Shown one piece after another: positions 43,501 to 47,404 of a DNA stretch of 64,000 nt. Position numbers and translations under genes: made by a program. Positions within the stretch are counted from its first letter, which is position 1. The number at the start of each line of letters is the position of its first letter. The DNA comes from Nyssa sinensis. Taxonomy: Eukaryota; Streptophyta; Magnoliopsida; Cornales; Nyssaceae. The notes beneath the pieces are model-generated. The model did no database searches and was not told the DNA's origin. It saw only the letters and a list, made by a program, of their open reading frames with translations. The stretch is from positions 9,781,506 to 9,845,505 of the forward strand of contig CM018052.1 of the NCBI GenBank assembly GCA_008638375.1, written 5' to 3'.

Positions 43501-44671
43501 TTCCTTGGAAGTTGATATGTCACTTCTAAGCTCCGACCAAGGTTTCATTTTTTTTTCTTGGAAGGCCTCATGGGGAGCCATTCCAACTATGGAAAATTTG
43601 CAAAGAAGAGGCTTTAGATTGACTGAGAGGAAAAATCGGTGGTTCATCTTCTTATCCATTGCCAGGTAGCTTGGGAGGTTTGGTGCATGTTCTCTCTCTT
43701 TGGAGTTTCTTGGGTAATGCCCGCTTCGGTGAACGATGTGCTTCTTAGTTGGCATGCTAGAAGGTTGGCAAAGGCCAAGTGAAAGATTTGGAGAATAGCT
43801 CCACTTTGCTTAATTTGGAGGTTTGGAGCCTTTGGAAAGAACGAAATTGTAAGAGTTTTTGAGGGGAACAATTGCCCCTTTTTTGTTAAAAGATCGCTTG
43901 TCACAGGCTTTCCATTTTTGGGCCAATGAGGCCTATCCCTTGTATATAGACACTCTAGTTGAGTTTTTGGGGACACTTGAGGGTTTAATCTCAAAGCCGT
44001 CCCATGTATATATATGGTTTCACCCCCCTTGGGTGTTTTAATATAATATTACCTTTACTTATAAAAAAAATGAGCACAAGTTTCATATGGTTTGACATGG
44101 AGAGGGCCTGTGGGGCACAACTTTGTTTTTTTCTTTTGTGTCTTCACCATATTAAATGTATAATTGTTATGTTTAATCCTGTATGCAGAAAAACCAGATA
44201 CTATAACAATGATGGACATAATTGCTATAATTAAGTTTATTTAGGGGGAAAAAAAGGCACATTGTCCTTGTACTTTTGAACATTCTTTTTGGTAAATAAA
44301 GATGGCCACTTCTACAGGTGTCCAATCAAGTATAAGAAATAGGTTTCCTTTTGATTGGTATCCAACATGGGGATTGTCGTGAGGGAGAATGTCCCACATC
44401 TCATAGCAATTTGTGATGTCAAACTAAATTTAAAATAAATTGATCTTGTCCTCAAAGTTATTAGTTGGAAAAATATAGTTAATACTGATGCATAAAATTT
44501 TAGACTGTTTAAATACCTTGACTGTTCTGCCCAATGCCATATTTGCATGTGAAACTCTTTCTACCTGTGTTCATCATTACCCATTCCTTTTCTTTTCACT
44601 TATCTATAGGTTAGGGAGCATGCGAGGAAACTTTTGGAGAAACACATAAAGAAACCCTTCTTTGACTCCAG
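4442..44671 (+). CDS. TWINKLE: TWINKLE-type organellar DNA primase-helicase, partial gene (13 exons seen)
   Basis: Plant homologue of phage T7 gp4: a TOPRIM primase fused to a hexameric DnaB-like helicase, dual-targeted to mitochondria and plastids in Arabidopsis (family knowledge). Thirteen exons with AG/GT borders join in phase: 4442-4497, 4575-4632, 4726-4836, 17382-17465, 18038-18118, 18588-18653, 18757-18873, 37262-37309, 37392-37477, 37612-37672, 38831-39013, 41312-41443, 44610-44671. In order they give the second zinc-finger cysteine pair (CFRAKCG), the TOPRIM glutamate (VEGEMDK) and acidic pair (ATDGD), a linker, and Walker A ([10 protein letters not shown]). The 5' exon(s) with targeting peptide and first cysteine pair, and the 3' exons with Walker B and the C-terminus, were not found; they are outside the window or hidden. 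About 350 codons of a protein usually near 700 residues are present. No stop or frameshift occurs within the exons, so the gene looks functional despite introns up to at least 19 kb. Confidence 0.93.
4575..4632 (+). CDS. TWINKLE: TWINKLE exon: second zinc-finger cysteine pair
   Basis: Acceptor GCATATAG before 4575, donor GTAACA from 4633. One base completes the glycine from the previous exon, then [19 protein letters not shown]. The CxxxxC pair completes the zinc ribbon of the primase. The intron between this exon and the previous one is only 77 bp. Confidence 0.92.
4726..4836 (+). CDS. TWINKLE: TWINKLE exon: primase linker
   Basis: Acceptor TTGTTTGCAG, donor GTAGTT. Thirty-seven complete codons, including [20 protein letters not shown]. 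This matches the plant TWINKLE block between zinc ribbon and RNA-polymerase domain. It ends on a full codon (CDE) and is continued 12.5 kb downstream by [11 protein letters not shown]. Confidence 0.88.
5128..5413 (+). mobile_element. LINE 3' terminal fragment
   Basis: Plus-strand C-terminal LINE block (a [20 protein letters not shown] segment, then [20 protein letters not shown]) followed by a 3' UTR ending in TTATCATCGATCAAAAAA. It resembles the ends of the LINEs at 8.4, 27.0 and 44.0 kb. It is strongly 5' truncated. It lies in the TWINKLE intron 4837-17381. Confidence 0.72.
5414..5792 (-). pseudogene. Ty1-copia RNase H fragment
   Basis: On the minus strand the translation runs from a [23 protein letters not shown] start near 5790 to [15 protein letters not shown] near 5410. 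These are the hallmark blocks of copia RNase H (TWKSKKQxxVxxSSxEAEY and [14 protein letters not shown]). Several stops are present. A TRIM inserted at its left-of-domain edge (5793-6093). Confidence 0.68.
5793..6093 (-). mobile_element. TRIM (miniature LTR retrotransposon), complete, TSD AAATA
   Basis: 301-bp element with two LTRs of about 74 bp (5793-5865 and 6020-6093). Read on the minus strand, the 5' LTR is followed by a primer-binding site ATGGTATCAAAGCC (initiator-Met tRNA type, 6008-6021), a noncoding body, a purine tract (plus-strand ACTCCCC at 5865-5871) and the 3' LTR. Perfect 5-bp TSD AAATA at 5788-5792 and 6094-6098. It has no coding capacity. A second member is at 54597-55591. 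Confidence 0.88.
6099..6376. other. Intron sequence, no gene seen
   Basis: Sequence right of the TRIM; possibly more decayed copia on the minus strand, but no convincing domain block was found. Confidence 0.4.
6694..8438 (+). mobile_element. L1-like LINE 3' part, inserted in one MITE and carrying another
   Basis: Plus strand, 5' truncated. Begins with a [18 protein letters not shown] block (about 6710-6770) and RVRFW, is interrupted by the MITE 6824-7544, then resumes with [40 protein letters not shown] and the zf-RVT domain ([18 protein letters not shown] at about 7975-8030, then [12 protein letters not shown]). It ends in a 3' UTR and a short A run at 8430-8438. Frameshifts and a stop at 7684 make it defective. 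Confidence 0.83.
6824..7544. mobile_element. hAT-like MITE, family 2 copy a
   Basis: 721 bp, AT-rich. TIRs: left CAGGGATCAAAATTTCGTTT, right reverse complement CAAGGATCAAAATTTCGTTT. Flanks cggggatg (6816-6823) and tggggagg (7545-7552) match at 6 of 8 positions, a possible old TSD. It interrupts the LINE between RVRFW and LKERFPNLF. There is no transposase. Confidence 0.78.
8709..10021. other. Intron DNA without a recognisable gene
   Basis: Contains a short TGTT microsatellite (about 9018-9037), an A run (9700-9717) and two short ORFs: 8973-9239 (88 codons) and 9334-9579 (81 codons, hydrophobic in its first half). No domain was recognised in either. The 8970-9300 stretch could be a worn LINE ORF1-like piece, but I cannot support it with a motif. 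Confidence 0.4.
10027..10242 (-). repeat. Copia-1 3' LTR
   Basis: 216 bp, plus-strand start TATCGAAGATATTTTAGAG, end TTTACAACA. The outer TG has mutated to TA. It has extra copies of a CAATATTT-like piece relative to the 5' LTR. Confidence 0.9.
10250..10639 (-). pseudogene. Copia-1 RNase H
   Basis: An open 129-codon segment with [51 protein letters not shown] and [11 protein letters not shown], the complete set of copia RNase H blocks. It ends at a stop just inside the purine tract. This is the best-preserved domain of the element. Confidence 0.9.
10725..11600 (-). pseudogene. Copia-1 reverse transcriptase, catalytic motif altered
   Basis: Contains [24 protein letters not shown], then [24 protein letters not shown], and LVGKLIHL-like and [12 protein letters not shown] blocks. 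The usual YVDD active-site motif reads YVND, so one catalytic aspartate is lost. The N-terminal part (above 11474) is frameshifted. Confidence 0.88.
11601..12900 (-). pseudogene. Copia-1 integrase and connecting region
   Basis: 12256-12669 gives the integrase core pieces [18 protein letters not shown] and [12 protein letters not shown]. 12800-12900 gives the GKHH-type zinc-binding tail ([15 protein letters not shown]). 11609-12151 is the proline/serine-rich linker before RT. Stops and frameshifts are present. Confidence 0.83.
12901..13760 (-). pseudogene. Copia-1 protease and residual gag
   Basis: Protease [11 protein letters not shown] lies near 13270-13310 on the minus strand, followed by [12 protein letters not shown] and [14 protein letters not shown]. 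Upstream, only about 270 bp remain before the primer-binding site, so nearly all of gag has been deleted. 13481-13760 is G+A-rich on the plus strand with no gag block. Confidence 0.78.
13765..13958 (-). repeat. Copia-1 5' LTR
   Basis: 194 bp, plus-strand TGTCAAAG ... TTTACAACA, so TG...CA ends on the element strand. Contains a short CAAT repeat (about 13878-13893). Confidence 0.9.
14216..15277. repeat. 75-bp target-site duplication around an RTE LINE
   Basis: 14216-14290 and 15203-15277 are near-identical (about nine mismatches), running from AAAATAGAA to TTTTAGAGCCTC. They directly flank the LINE 14291-15202. The surrounding DNA (13964-14215 and 15278-15480) looks like worn minus-strand LINE sequence, but no firm block was found there. 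Confidence 0.82.
14291..15202 (-). mobile_element. RTE-type LINE, C-terminal RT part
   Basis: On the minus strand: FADD-like start near 15190, then [86 protein letters not shown] and LRWYGHVK. These are the standard blocks of plant RTE elements. The 3' end is a short tandem repeat (plus-strand AACTC x3 from 14291), as RTEs have instead of poly(A). It is 5' truncated, with several stops and a 24-bp internal duplication (about 14818-14865). Confidence 0.9.
15503..15799 (+). CDS. Unrecognised 98-codon ORF
   Basis: Open frame with unremarkable composition (begins [18 protein letters not shown], ends ALKFIR). I recognise no family, no signal peptide and no membrane segment. It lies in the large TWINKLE intron between LINE debris and a degenerate repeat. 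It could be an old transposon piece or chance. Confidence 0.2.
   Translation: MLQLLWANPNLASIHILELQDYEAIGKLYLVDNGSGIFVITIHCEKLDSKLIICKYKSVVQMMPHVRIKSGQVSGGEKGSLHAKPGLIFDEVALKFIR
15915..16260. repeat. Degenerate GTGATC/GATCATGATG repeat cluster
   Basis: Many imperfect copies of a unit like TTGTGATCCCCGCGATCATG recur: around 15936, 15967, 16014, 16047, 16099, 16130, 16196 and 16230. Units are irregularly spaced and share the palindromic core GATC. It resembles a decayed minisatellite. No coding function is supported although a short frame is open. Confidence 0.55.
16261..17381. other. Intron sequence, nothing recognised
   Basis: Ordinary AT-rich DNA ending in a normal acceptor (ATGTTGTTTCAG) before the exon at 17382. 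Confidence 0.5.
17382..17465 (+). CDS. TWINKLE: TWINKLE exon: primase core start
   Basis: Encodes [20 protein letters not shown] and LQRRYGGQ, 28 complete codons. The [11 protein letters not shown] block is diagnostic of plant TWINKLE. Acceptor TTTCAG is good; the donor GTCCAC after GGCCAG is weak, so the exact 3' border is less certain. Confidence 0.87.
18038..18118 (+). CDS. TWINKLE: TWINKLE exon: primase RNA-polymerase domain
   Basis: Encodes [20 protein letters not shown] and VAKKFWQ (27 codons). Acceptor TTGACAG, donor GTTCTT. Matches the conserved IxxAFPYxRxGxLVxCKYR block. Confidence 0.93.
18588..18653 (+). CDS. TWINKLE: TWINKLE exon: before TOPRIM
   Basis: Encodes [20 protein letters not shown] and II (22 codons). 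Acceptor TTCTGCAG, donor GTACTG. Continues directly into VEGEMDK in the next exon. Confidence 0.93.
18757..18873 (+). CDS. TWINKLE: TWINKLE exon: TOPRIM glutamate
   Basis: Starts [20 protein letters not shown] and ends [10 protein letters not shown] (39 codons). The first glutamate is the TOPRIM catalytic acid. Acceptor TCTCTAG, donor GTCAGT. The next exon lies 18.4 kb downstream because of inserted retroelements. Confidence 0.95.
18874..19774. other. Start of an 18.4-kb intron, no gene
   Basis: Contains a short tandem repeat CAACTCACAACTCACAA near 18988-19012; otherwise ordinary AT-rich sequence. A 64-codon open frame at 19201-19395 has no recognisable feature. Confidence 0.5.
19775..20140 (-). 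mobile_element. LINE 3' end
   Basis: Poly-T at 19780-19793 is the minus-strand poly(A). The minus translation shows the LINE C-terminal block ([20 protein letters not shown] at about 20050-19990) followed by the 3' UTR. It is 5' truncated. GTACTG occurs on both sides (19774-19779 and 20125-20130), a possible short TSD. Confidence 0.75.
20141..21148. other. Intron sequence, nothing recognised
   Basis: AT-rich DNA between a LINE end and the gypsy element; no coding block, RNA gene or repeat structure was seen. Confidence 0.5.
21154..21752 (+). repeat. Gypsy-1 5' LTR
   Basis: 599 bp. A TATA box GCCTATATAAAGG lies at about 21571-21583, with AATAAAAAT at about 21619 downstream. It is 34 bp longer than the 3' LTR because of short local duplications near 21187-21240. 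Confidence 0.93.
21571..21583 (+). promoter_or_regulatory. TATA box of gypsy-1 LTR
   Basis: GCCTATATAAAGG in the LTR about 170 bp from its 3' end, with a matching CTATATAAAGG in the other LTR near 28761. The position fits an LTR core promoter; activity is inferred. Confidence 0.6.
21755..21769 (+). other. Gypsy-1 primer-binding site
   Basis: TGGTATTAAAGCAGG, two bases after the LTR, is a near match to the 3' end complement of plant initiator-Met tRNA (TGGTATCAGAGC). Confidence 0.8.
21785..23250 (+). pseudogene. Gypsy-1 gag and protease
   Basis: Starts at an ATG 16 bp after the PBS. One reading frame is interrupted by stops at about 22115, 22322, 22664, 22721 and 23249. Visible: the capsid-like block ([14 protein letters not shown], then [20 protein letters not shown]), the zinc knuckle [14 protein letters not shown] at about 22861-22902, and protease [13 protein letters not shown] at about 23143-23181 (the usual D-[ST]-G reads D-N-G). 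A 17-bp repeat of CCTTCAAAGCCAGCCA sits at 22770-22803. Confidence 0.9.
23251..24929 (+). pseudogene. Gypsy-1 reverse transcriptase and RNase H, split
   Basis: The frame changes between about 23450 and 23463; the longest open part is 23463-24635. RT blocks: [58 protein letters not shown], catalytic [11 protein letters not shown] (about 24196-24228), then the connection domain. A stop at 24633 lies just before RNase H ([14 protein letters not shown], then [20 protein letters not shown]). RNase H stops abruptly after FTFTLN at the LINE junction and resumes at 27018 with [17 protein letters not shown] active-site aspartates are intact. Confidence 0.93.
24930..27019 (+). mobile_element. 5'-truncated L1-like LINE inserted in gypsy RNase H
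   Basis: About 2.09 kb, ending with LINE 3' UTR and TTACTTATAAAAAAAAAA at 27004-27019. It starts within the RT domain ([17 protein letters not shown]). No TSD could be seen: the gypsy frame stops after FTLN and restarts with KVGQLN, so at most a codon or two was lost. The same LINE family ending is seen at 44.0 kb. Confidence 0.92.
24935..26947 (+). CDS. LINE ORF2 C-terminal part, uninterrupted: RT and zf-RVT
   Basis: About 670 codons without a stop, from within RT to a TAA-type end before the 3' [44 protein letters not shown], active site [11 protein letters not shown] (about 25366-25398), [18 protein letters not shown]. Linker: [47 protein letters not shown]. zf-RVT at about residues 480-560: [48 protein letters not shown]. 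The 5' truncation removed the endonuclease and ORF1. The intact frame, unlike the other LINEs here, suggests a young copy; it has no promoter of its own and cannot start normally. Confidence 0.93.
   Translation, partial: SQNAFVEGRQILDAALIANECIDSRLKQKRKGLVCKLDIEKAFDHVNWRFLLVMLAKMGFGDMWRRWILTCISTVSFSVLVNGSPVGFFRSSRGLRQGDPISSILFVIAMEALSRFMCRAEEVGLIKGFQGGACRSDGIVVAHLLFADDTIIFCDPIVHQLRFIRCTLVCFEAVSGLKINLAKSCIYPVGALQGLGLLASTLGCKVGCFPSFYLGLPLGASARSIGIWDPVVERFHSKLSGWKGQLLSKGGRLTLLKSSLANLPTYFMSLFPIPKTVSSRLEKIQRDFLWGHEGDCKKIHLVAWDKIKKPQSLGGLGVKDLRIFNTALLGKWLWKFGDSDKELWKEIIVAKYGRESGGWCSGSVEGSMGCGLWGYIRRDWSPFKDRCRFVIGTGDRVNFWDDMWNGDTSLKMKFPRLYSLATNKSARVSEYVVRTGNRLVWSPSFRRDFFDWELEEVGSFLSHINNFRVVEGREDKWLWRPEKPSFSVSSFYKSLFPSENTLFPWKLTWHSKPPLKASFFAWEASWKAILTAENMMRRGFLMATRCYFCKNDEEKVDHTLIHCYVPWSCWNLVLTIFGVTWVMPHSVKDLLLAWEGCILSKEIKRIRRLTPICLLWCLWKERNNCVFKDRELSTPFLKDVFLRLLFFWAKEAFPVNVTSFVDFLGSLRPM
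27018..28429 (+). pseudogene. Gypsy-1 RNase H end and integrase
   Basis: Integrase zinc-binding HHCC region: [20 protein letters not shown], then [10 protein letters not shown]. Core: [14 protein letters not shown], a stop at 27510, a frameshift near 27555 (one A short before MAHFIACKK), then [18 protein letters not shown] and [18 protein letters not shown], giving the DDE triad. A tail block ([20 protein letters not shown]) follows, without a recognisable chromodomain. The frame ends inside the 3' LTR (28376 on). Confidence 0.92.
28376..28940 (+). repeat. Gypsy-1 3' LTR
   Basis: 565 bp, clearly homologous to 21154-21752 over its whole length. The integrase frame continues about 55 bp into it. 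The sequence before it, CAAGCAGGAGAGAC, serves as purine tract. Confidence 0.93.
28946..29320. other. Intron sequence, nothing recognised
   Basis: AT-rich DNA between the gypsy TSD and a LINE tail. Confidence 0.5.
29321..30275 (-). mobile_element. LINE 3' end interrupted by a MITE
   Basis: Plus-strand CCCCTTTTTTTTTATAAG at 29316-29334 is the minus-strand poly(A) end. On the minus strand: [20 protein letters not shown] (about 30260-30200), then the MITE 29661-30182, then [20 protein letters not shown] and a [16 protein letters not shown] block. The LINE reads through once the MITE is ignored. Confidence 0.8.
29661..30182. mobile_element. hAT-like MITE family 1, copy A (perfect 8-bp TSD)
   Basis: 522 bp. 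Ends CTATGAACAATCACGTGTC and GTGTTCGTGCTTCTTAC; perfect TSD TCCACGAA at 29653-29660 and 30183-30190. Subterminal regions carry many GTGTCCG/CGGACAC motifs in both orientations; the centre is AT-rich. No transposase. It is the same family as 35956-36311 and 48054-53929, and lies in opposite orientation to them. Confidence 0.88.
30340..30855. other. Unassigned repeat-like intron DNA
   Basis: Possibly a worn minus-strand LINE 3' region, but no firm domain block was found. Confidence 0.35.
30856..31101 (-). repeat. Probable gypsy-2 LTR remnant (3' side)
   Basis: Direct repeat of 36355-36599, sharing GGAATTCT.AATATTATGTAG, CAAAATAAAATAAAT.CCAAA and GTGTGGAACT.TAAT. It abuts the 3' end of the minus-strand gypsy pol remnant, which is where a 3' LTR should be. 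Confidence 0.6.
31087..33540 (-). pseudogene. Gypsy-2 pol remnant: RT, RNase H, integrase
   Basis: Heavily frameshifted minus-strand gypsy pol. From 33535: RT blocks ([36 protein letters not shown]), RNase H ([20 protein letters not shown], split by a SINE; then [20 protein letters not shown]), integrase ([16 protein letters not shown] near 31940-31990) and the tail ([19 protein letters not shown]). The gag and protease are not found to the right of 33540. It is a different, older family than gypsy-1. Confidence 0.85.
32708..32877 (+). mobile_element. Au-like SINE with 19-bp TSD
   Basis: 170 bp, start AGGGCGAGCCTTAGCACAAC, with a tRNA-derived head (box B GGTTTGAGTCGC) and the Au-type body (CAACCTCTCTGCTCGTGG, then GAGCCTCGTGCACCGGGCTA). 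The TSD AGCATCATTTAGTTTCTCG (32689-32707) and its copy at 32878-32896 differ by one base. It splits gypsy-2 RNase H. Confidence 0.9.
33550..34041. other. AT-rich low-complexity intron
   Basis: Long A/T runs with TTAGTTACTAATTA-like motifs. No feature can be assigned. Confidence 0.5.
34042..34519. mobile_element. Long-TIR foldback MITE
   Basis: 478 bp. Left arm begins GGGTAAATTACACTGACCTC, right arm reverse complement GGGTAAATTGCACTGACCTC. Arms of about 110 bp are largely complementary (including the ACTACAATTA block), with an A/T-rich loop. The flanks are A-rich, so the TSD cannot be set. Superfamily is uncertain, perhaps Mutator-like. Confidence 0.8.
34520..35425. other. Intron DNA with a short repeat near 35280-35410
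   Basis: No gene. 35282-35410 (TAACAGCCGTTATGGCCATT and following) resembles part of the MITE at 54673-55395 (GTTACATATC, CGTTACAG motifs), so it may be a scrap of that family. Confidence 0.35.
35430..35870. repeat. GATGATG/GACGATG-rich low-complexity stretch
   Basis: Irregular GAT/GAC/GTT trinucleotide-like sequence with frequent GATGATGA. The minus strand gives long His/Ser/Ile-rich frames for that reason; they are not taken as genes. Confidence 0.5.
35956..36311. mobile_element. hAT-like MITE family 1, copy B (perfect 8-bp TSD)
   Basis: 356 bp, ends CTAAGAAGCACAGATACAG and CTGTGCTTCATAG; perfect TSD GGTGTAGT at 35948-35955 and 36312-36319. Shares the subterminal CGTGTCCG motifs and the ATAATAAAAATCTAATGTTA core with copies A and C. 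Confidence 0.9.
36355..36599 (-). repeat. Probable gypsy-2 LTR remnant (5' side)
   Basis: Direct repeat of 30856-31101 at roughly 80-85 percent by eye. If this is the 5' LTR, the gag end of the element between 33540 and 36355 has been deleted or replaced. Confidence 0.55.
36620..37261. other. End of the 18.4-kb intron, nothing recognised
   Basis: Ordinary intron sequence ending in TTGTAAATCTAG before the exon at 37262. Confidence 0.5.
37262..37309 (+). CDS. TWINKLE: TWINKLE exon: TOPRIM middle
   Basis: Encodes [16 protein letters not shown] (16 codons), the conserved DTKxxxLWNCxxYL block that follows the PPEDQ end of the exon at 18873. Acceptor AATCTAG, donor GTGTGT. Confidence 0.94.
37392..37477 (+). 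CDS. TWINKLE: TWINKLE exon: TOPRIM DxD
   Basis: Encodes [20 protein letters not shown] and LARRLGRE, ending in a split arginine codon. ATDGDPPG carries the metal-binding acidic pair of TOPRIM. Acceptor TTGATAG, donor GTTCGC. Confidence 0.95.
37549..37588. repeat. (TA)n microsatellite
   Basis: About 20 TA units in the 134-bp intron between two TWINKLE exons. Confidence 0.95.
37612..37672 (+). CDS. TWINKLE: TWINKLE exon: end of TOPRIM
   Basis: One base completes the arginine, then [20 protein letters not shown]. Acceptor AGTTTGCAG, donor GTTCTA. The FKDANEVLM block runs on into the next exon. Confidence 0.95.
37673..38830. other. Intron, nothing recognised
   Basis: AT-rich, no transposon landmark seen. 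Confidence 0.5.
38831..39013 (+). CDS. TWINKLE: TWINKLE exon: primase-helicase linker
   Basis: 61 codons, beginning [20 protein letters not shown], including [20 protein letters not shown] and ending [10 protein letters not shown]. This is the linker used for ring assembly and the start of the DnaB-like helicase. Acceptor AATCATAG, donor GTAAGT. Confidence 0.96.
39234..39735 (-). mobile_element. LINE 3' end
   Basis: Poly-T at 39238-39252 marks the minus-strand poly(A). Minus translation shows [19 protein letters not shown] and [13 protein letters not shown] blocks of the LINE tail (about 39650-39500). 5' truncated and mutated. Confidence 0.68.
40080..40740. other. Probable mitochondrial DNA insertion (NUMT)
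   Basis: Composition and style change sharply to balanced GC with motifs typical of plant mitochondrial spacer (TCGGCTCGCTTCGGCAGGG, GAACGGCGGAGCGAGCCGAG). 40678-40731 reads [18 protein letters not shown], a gypsy RT scrap of the kind carried in plant mitochondrial genomes. No organellar gene is recognised. The alternative is an unrelated nuclear repeat. Confidence 0.5.
41312..41443 (+). CDS. TWINKLE: TWINKLE exon: helicase Walker A
   Basis: 44 codons: [20 protein letters not shown], then [20 protein letters not shown] and [12 protein letters not shown] is the P-loop. Acceptor TTGATCAG, donor GTAAGC. Confidence 0.97.
41541..41638. repeat. CT microsatellites and a C tract
   Basis: Two (CT)n runs (about 41540-41553 and 41597-41613) followed by 12-13 C at 41627-41638, in the intron. 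Confidence 0.9.
41640..42756. other. Intron, nothing recognised
   Basis: AT-rich sequence; poly-T at 42589-42602 may mark an old retroposon end, but no body was identified. Confidence 0.45.
42757..44069 (+). mobile_element. L1-like LINE 3' part
   Basis: 5' truncated at the [12 protein letters not shown] block (AAAGCACTTTGGCCAATCTC), then [40 protein letters not shown] and a zf-RVT region (43450-43700), ending with TTACTTATAAAAAAAA at 44054-44069. Several frameshifts (longest open part 42932-43327). Sense orientation inside a TWINKLE intron; same ending as 27.0 kb. Confidence 0.88.
44610..44671 (+). CDS. TWINKLE: TWINKLE exon: helicase after Walker A
   Basis: Encodes [20 protein letters not shown], last codon split after AG. 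Acceptor ATCTATAG, donor GTAAGC. This is the last exon found; the next conserved block (Walker B side) is not present up to 64000. Confidence 0.95.
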
Positions 44672-45144
44672 GTAAGCTTCAGATGCTGTAGATCATTATT
44701 GCTTCGTAATTGTTGCGAGAGAATAGAAAAGCAGGTTGTCATCAAATAGTACTTATGAACCCCCAATTTAGTTTGAACACAATTTTGAACTTTGATGCGA
44801 TAACCAAGTCATAATATTTCGAACCGGTTGGAAAAAGGTGCTAAAATCCATTTGATTAGATTCTAGGTTGTAGCTTGGGAAGACCTCTTCCTTCATGTAT
44901 TGGAAGAGCCCCTAGATGGTGGAACTTACCTTTATAAAGTTCAATCAATCCTACCCAATAGTAGTCTCCTTCACATCTAGGAGTGTTGATACACTGTGAC
45001 AATGGTATGTGCCTTTGTGCATTTACATGCAGGACGAATGTGCTGCTGTGGGTGCGCATGACCATGTACACCCATGCATGTGTTTACAACTTGATATTCT
45101 TACACCTCATAACTTTTCGGAGAATCCACTTTCTACGGTTAATT

Positions 45145-45256
45145 TTTGGACCACCAAGTGTTAGCTTGAGTGGTATCTCCTCCACCCCAATGAGGAGGTT
45201 GAGGGTTCAAGTTCCCAATGGGGGGTCTTATCTGAACCAAAAAAAAAAAAAAAACT
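45145..45256 (+). mobile_element. tRNA-like SINE
   Basis: Box A-like TAGCTTGAGTGGT (45162-45174), box B GGGTTCAAGTTCC (45204-45216) and a poly(A) tail at 45240-45256. Related scraps with the same box B are at 2250-2380, 48243-48372 and 58288-58391. Confidence 0.68.
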
Positions 45257-45678
45257 GTTAACAGTTGGATTTGTGGGCCTTTTTGTGCATGTCTTGCATT
45301 CCAAATTTCACATTGATCAAATAGTGATATCCATCATCATGTATTCTCTCAAATGTTTTCTTTACAAAAAAAAAATTGAACTCAAATTTTTCGGAGTGCC
45401 TTATGGCGAAACTCATTAATCCTTGATATCCTATCAACTTGATAGTTGGCTGCATGATAGCCCTGGGAGGAGCACATAACCTTATGGTGGCTTTGGCAAA
45501 ACATGGATCTCACAAAAAGATTTGGAGGGTGCCAATAGTAGTTTTTGTACCAAGTGTATTTTAATCCTGATTCTCATATTTCATGTGTATACGCATATAT
45601 GAATGTAAAGGGTTGTTTTGTTTTATGGATAGGTGAGGTTTATATGGTAGGTTGATGCCTAATACCTTTTCTTTTTCT

Positions 45679-45680
<2 letters not shown>

Positions 45681-45709
<29 letters not shown>

Positions 45710-46047
45710 GTGTGTTGGAGGGGGGATTTGCTTTATCATTTGACTAGTTGTTTGACCTGGAAAGCAGAGTACTGCATCATACCTTGTCGAATAATATACT
45801 GCATCATACTGTCTGTTCATGCCTTATCCCTCAACTTTGCATTCATTTCTCTTGATGTTATGATCAGCCAAACTTCTTTGATTTGGTTCTCATCATATGT
45901 GAAACTTCTTCCTCACCCTCGCCCTCCCCCGCTCAAATAAAAATAAAAATAAAATGTAATAATAAAAGAAAATTGAAAGGATGATTTTTTTACTAGAGAT
46001 TAACATCCATCGTGCTAATTTTTTTTTTTTTGGGGGGGGGGGGGGGG
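45681..46047. repeat. Two T-run/G-run tracts
   Basis: T run followed by 22 G at 45689-45710, and T run followed by 16 G at 46032-46047. A similar T15-G10 tract is at 17840-17866. The lengths are error-prone in sequencing. Confidence 0.85.
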
Positions 46048-46359
46048 CTAGTGATTATTACTTCTGCTTGTGTTGCAAACCTGACAAATTCACTATGACT
46101 TTTGGACTATAACAGACAACCACACTTCCACAGCCATCATCCTTAGCAGCTTTCACACTTTCTTTCTTTCACTCTGATGATAAGTAGCTCCTCTTCCCTT
46201 TGCGCTTGTTCACACTCTGCTCAAGTGGTGCTCTCGAAGGTAGCCATTTTTGTGTTTGCATTTTCTCTAGTGGTGGGTAGCTGATGCAGCCAGCAGGTTA
46301 TAATGTTTTAAGAAGCCTACCTAAGTTTCTCATTCAGGGGCAGTTCTGTAGTTTGACGT

Positions 46360-46830
46360 GTTTCTGGAATTTAAGGGCAGAATTATTATTCGTATTAATT
46401 TCCTAGTTAGCTCAGAATTTTACCAAGTAACTAATGTTATTATGTTGTGAGTGCTTGTGGTAATTGCTAGCCAAGAAGTCTTGTATGAGTTTCCAGAAAG
46501 GGAAGAACTATTATTTGTATTTATTTCCTAGTGAGCTTAGAATTTTATAACATAATTAATGTTGTTATGTTTTGGGAACTTGTGGTAATTGCTAGGCTAG
46601 AAGTCATCTGCTAACGTATCTTACTCTTCCAAATATTAGTCATTTGCAATATAAGTCTTATTTTGTATTGATGATACTCCAAAACATCCATTGAGTGAAC
46701 CCATTAAAGTAGGCTGCCCTGCAACATTATGGAACCACTTCATCTTTCTCTTCTAAATGTTGGTAATTTGCAGATAGGTCTTATTTTATTTTGATGACAC
46801 TCCGGACATCCATTTCAGTAAGAACGCATG
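46360..46830. repeat. Two imperfect direct duplications
   Basis: 46360-46475 and 46490-46605 share TTTCCTAGT.AGCT.AGAATTT and GTGGTAATTGCTAG. Then 46620-46700 and 46742-46822 share CTCTTC.AAAT.TT and GTCTTATTTT.TTTTGATGA. No coding sense. Confidence 0.65.
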
Positions 46831-47404
46831 TAAATTTTGAAGGATCTGACTTCCTTGGCTTTAAGTCTGAGGAAAGAATCTGTGTTTTATACCAACATGA
46901 TGTTTTAGGAAATTTGGATCCTAGATGTACAATTAGAATATGATGGGATCACTTTGATTACTATTAATGCTTGTGTTATTCCTGCAGTCGTGCTCATGAA
47001 GAAATTTGACAAGGTGCATAGTGTAAGCATTAAGCAATGAAGAGAATGGTTTGAGAATGTTTTATGACATACATATATGTGGGAAAAAATAAACATAATT
47101 GTTAAACATTATCTTCCAACTAGTCTTGGAAAGGTACAACCTTAGCAAATGTGATACCATCTCAACACGCAATGAAACTTCTAGACTAAAGCAACAAGGT
47201 TACCCAGTTCAGCTTTGATGAAGTTGCCTATGAAGTTAGTTGCTACTATTATACAAGTGAATGGAGAACTATATTATTTGAGGTTAGCCAGTAAACTTAA
47301 TAAGCTCGGTGAAGAGGTGCAGAAGCTGTGAATGCCTAAAGAAGAGGAGTCAGGGGAACGAATGGAGGAGGACATACCCAAATATCAGAATGAAGCACTA
47401 ATAC
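46831..47404. other. Intron, nothing recognised
   Basis: No exon, RNA gene or transposon landmark was identified. Confidence 0.45.

Noticed and set aside
45145..45256. tRNA gene
   Set aside because: Has A and B box-like motifs but no cloverleaf with acceptor pairing; the poly(A) tail points to a SINE.
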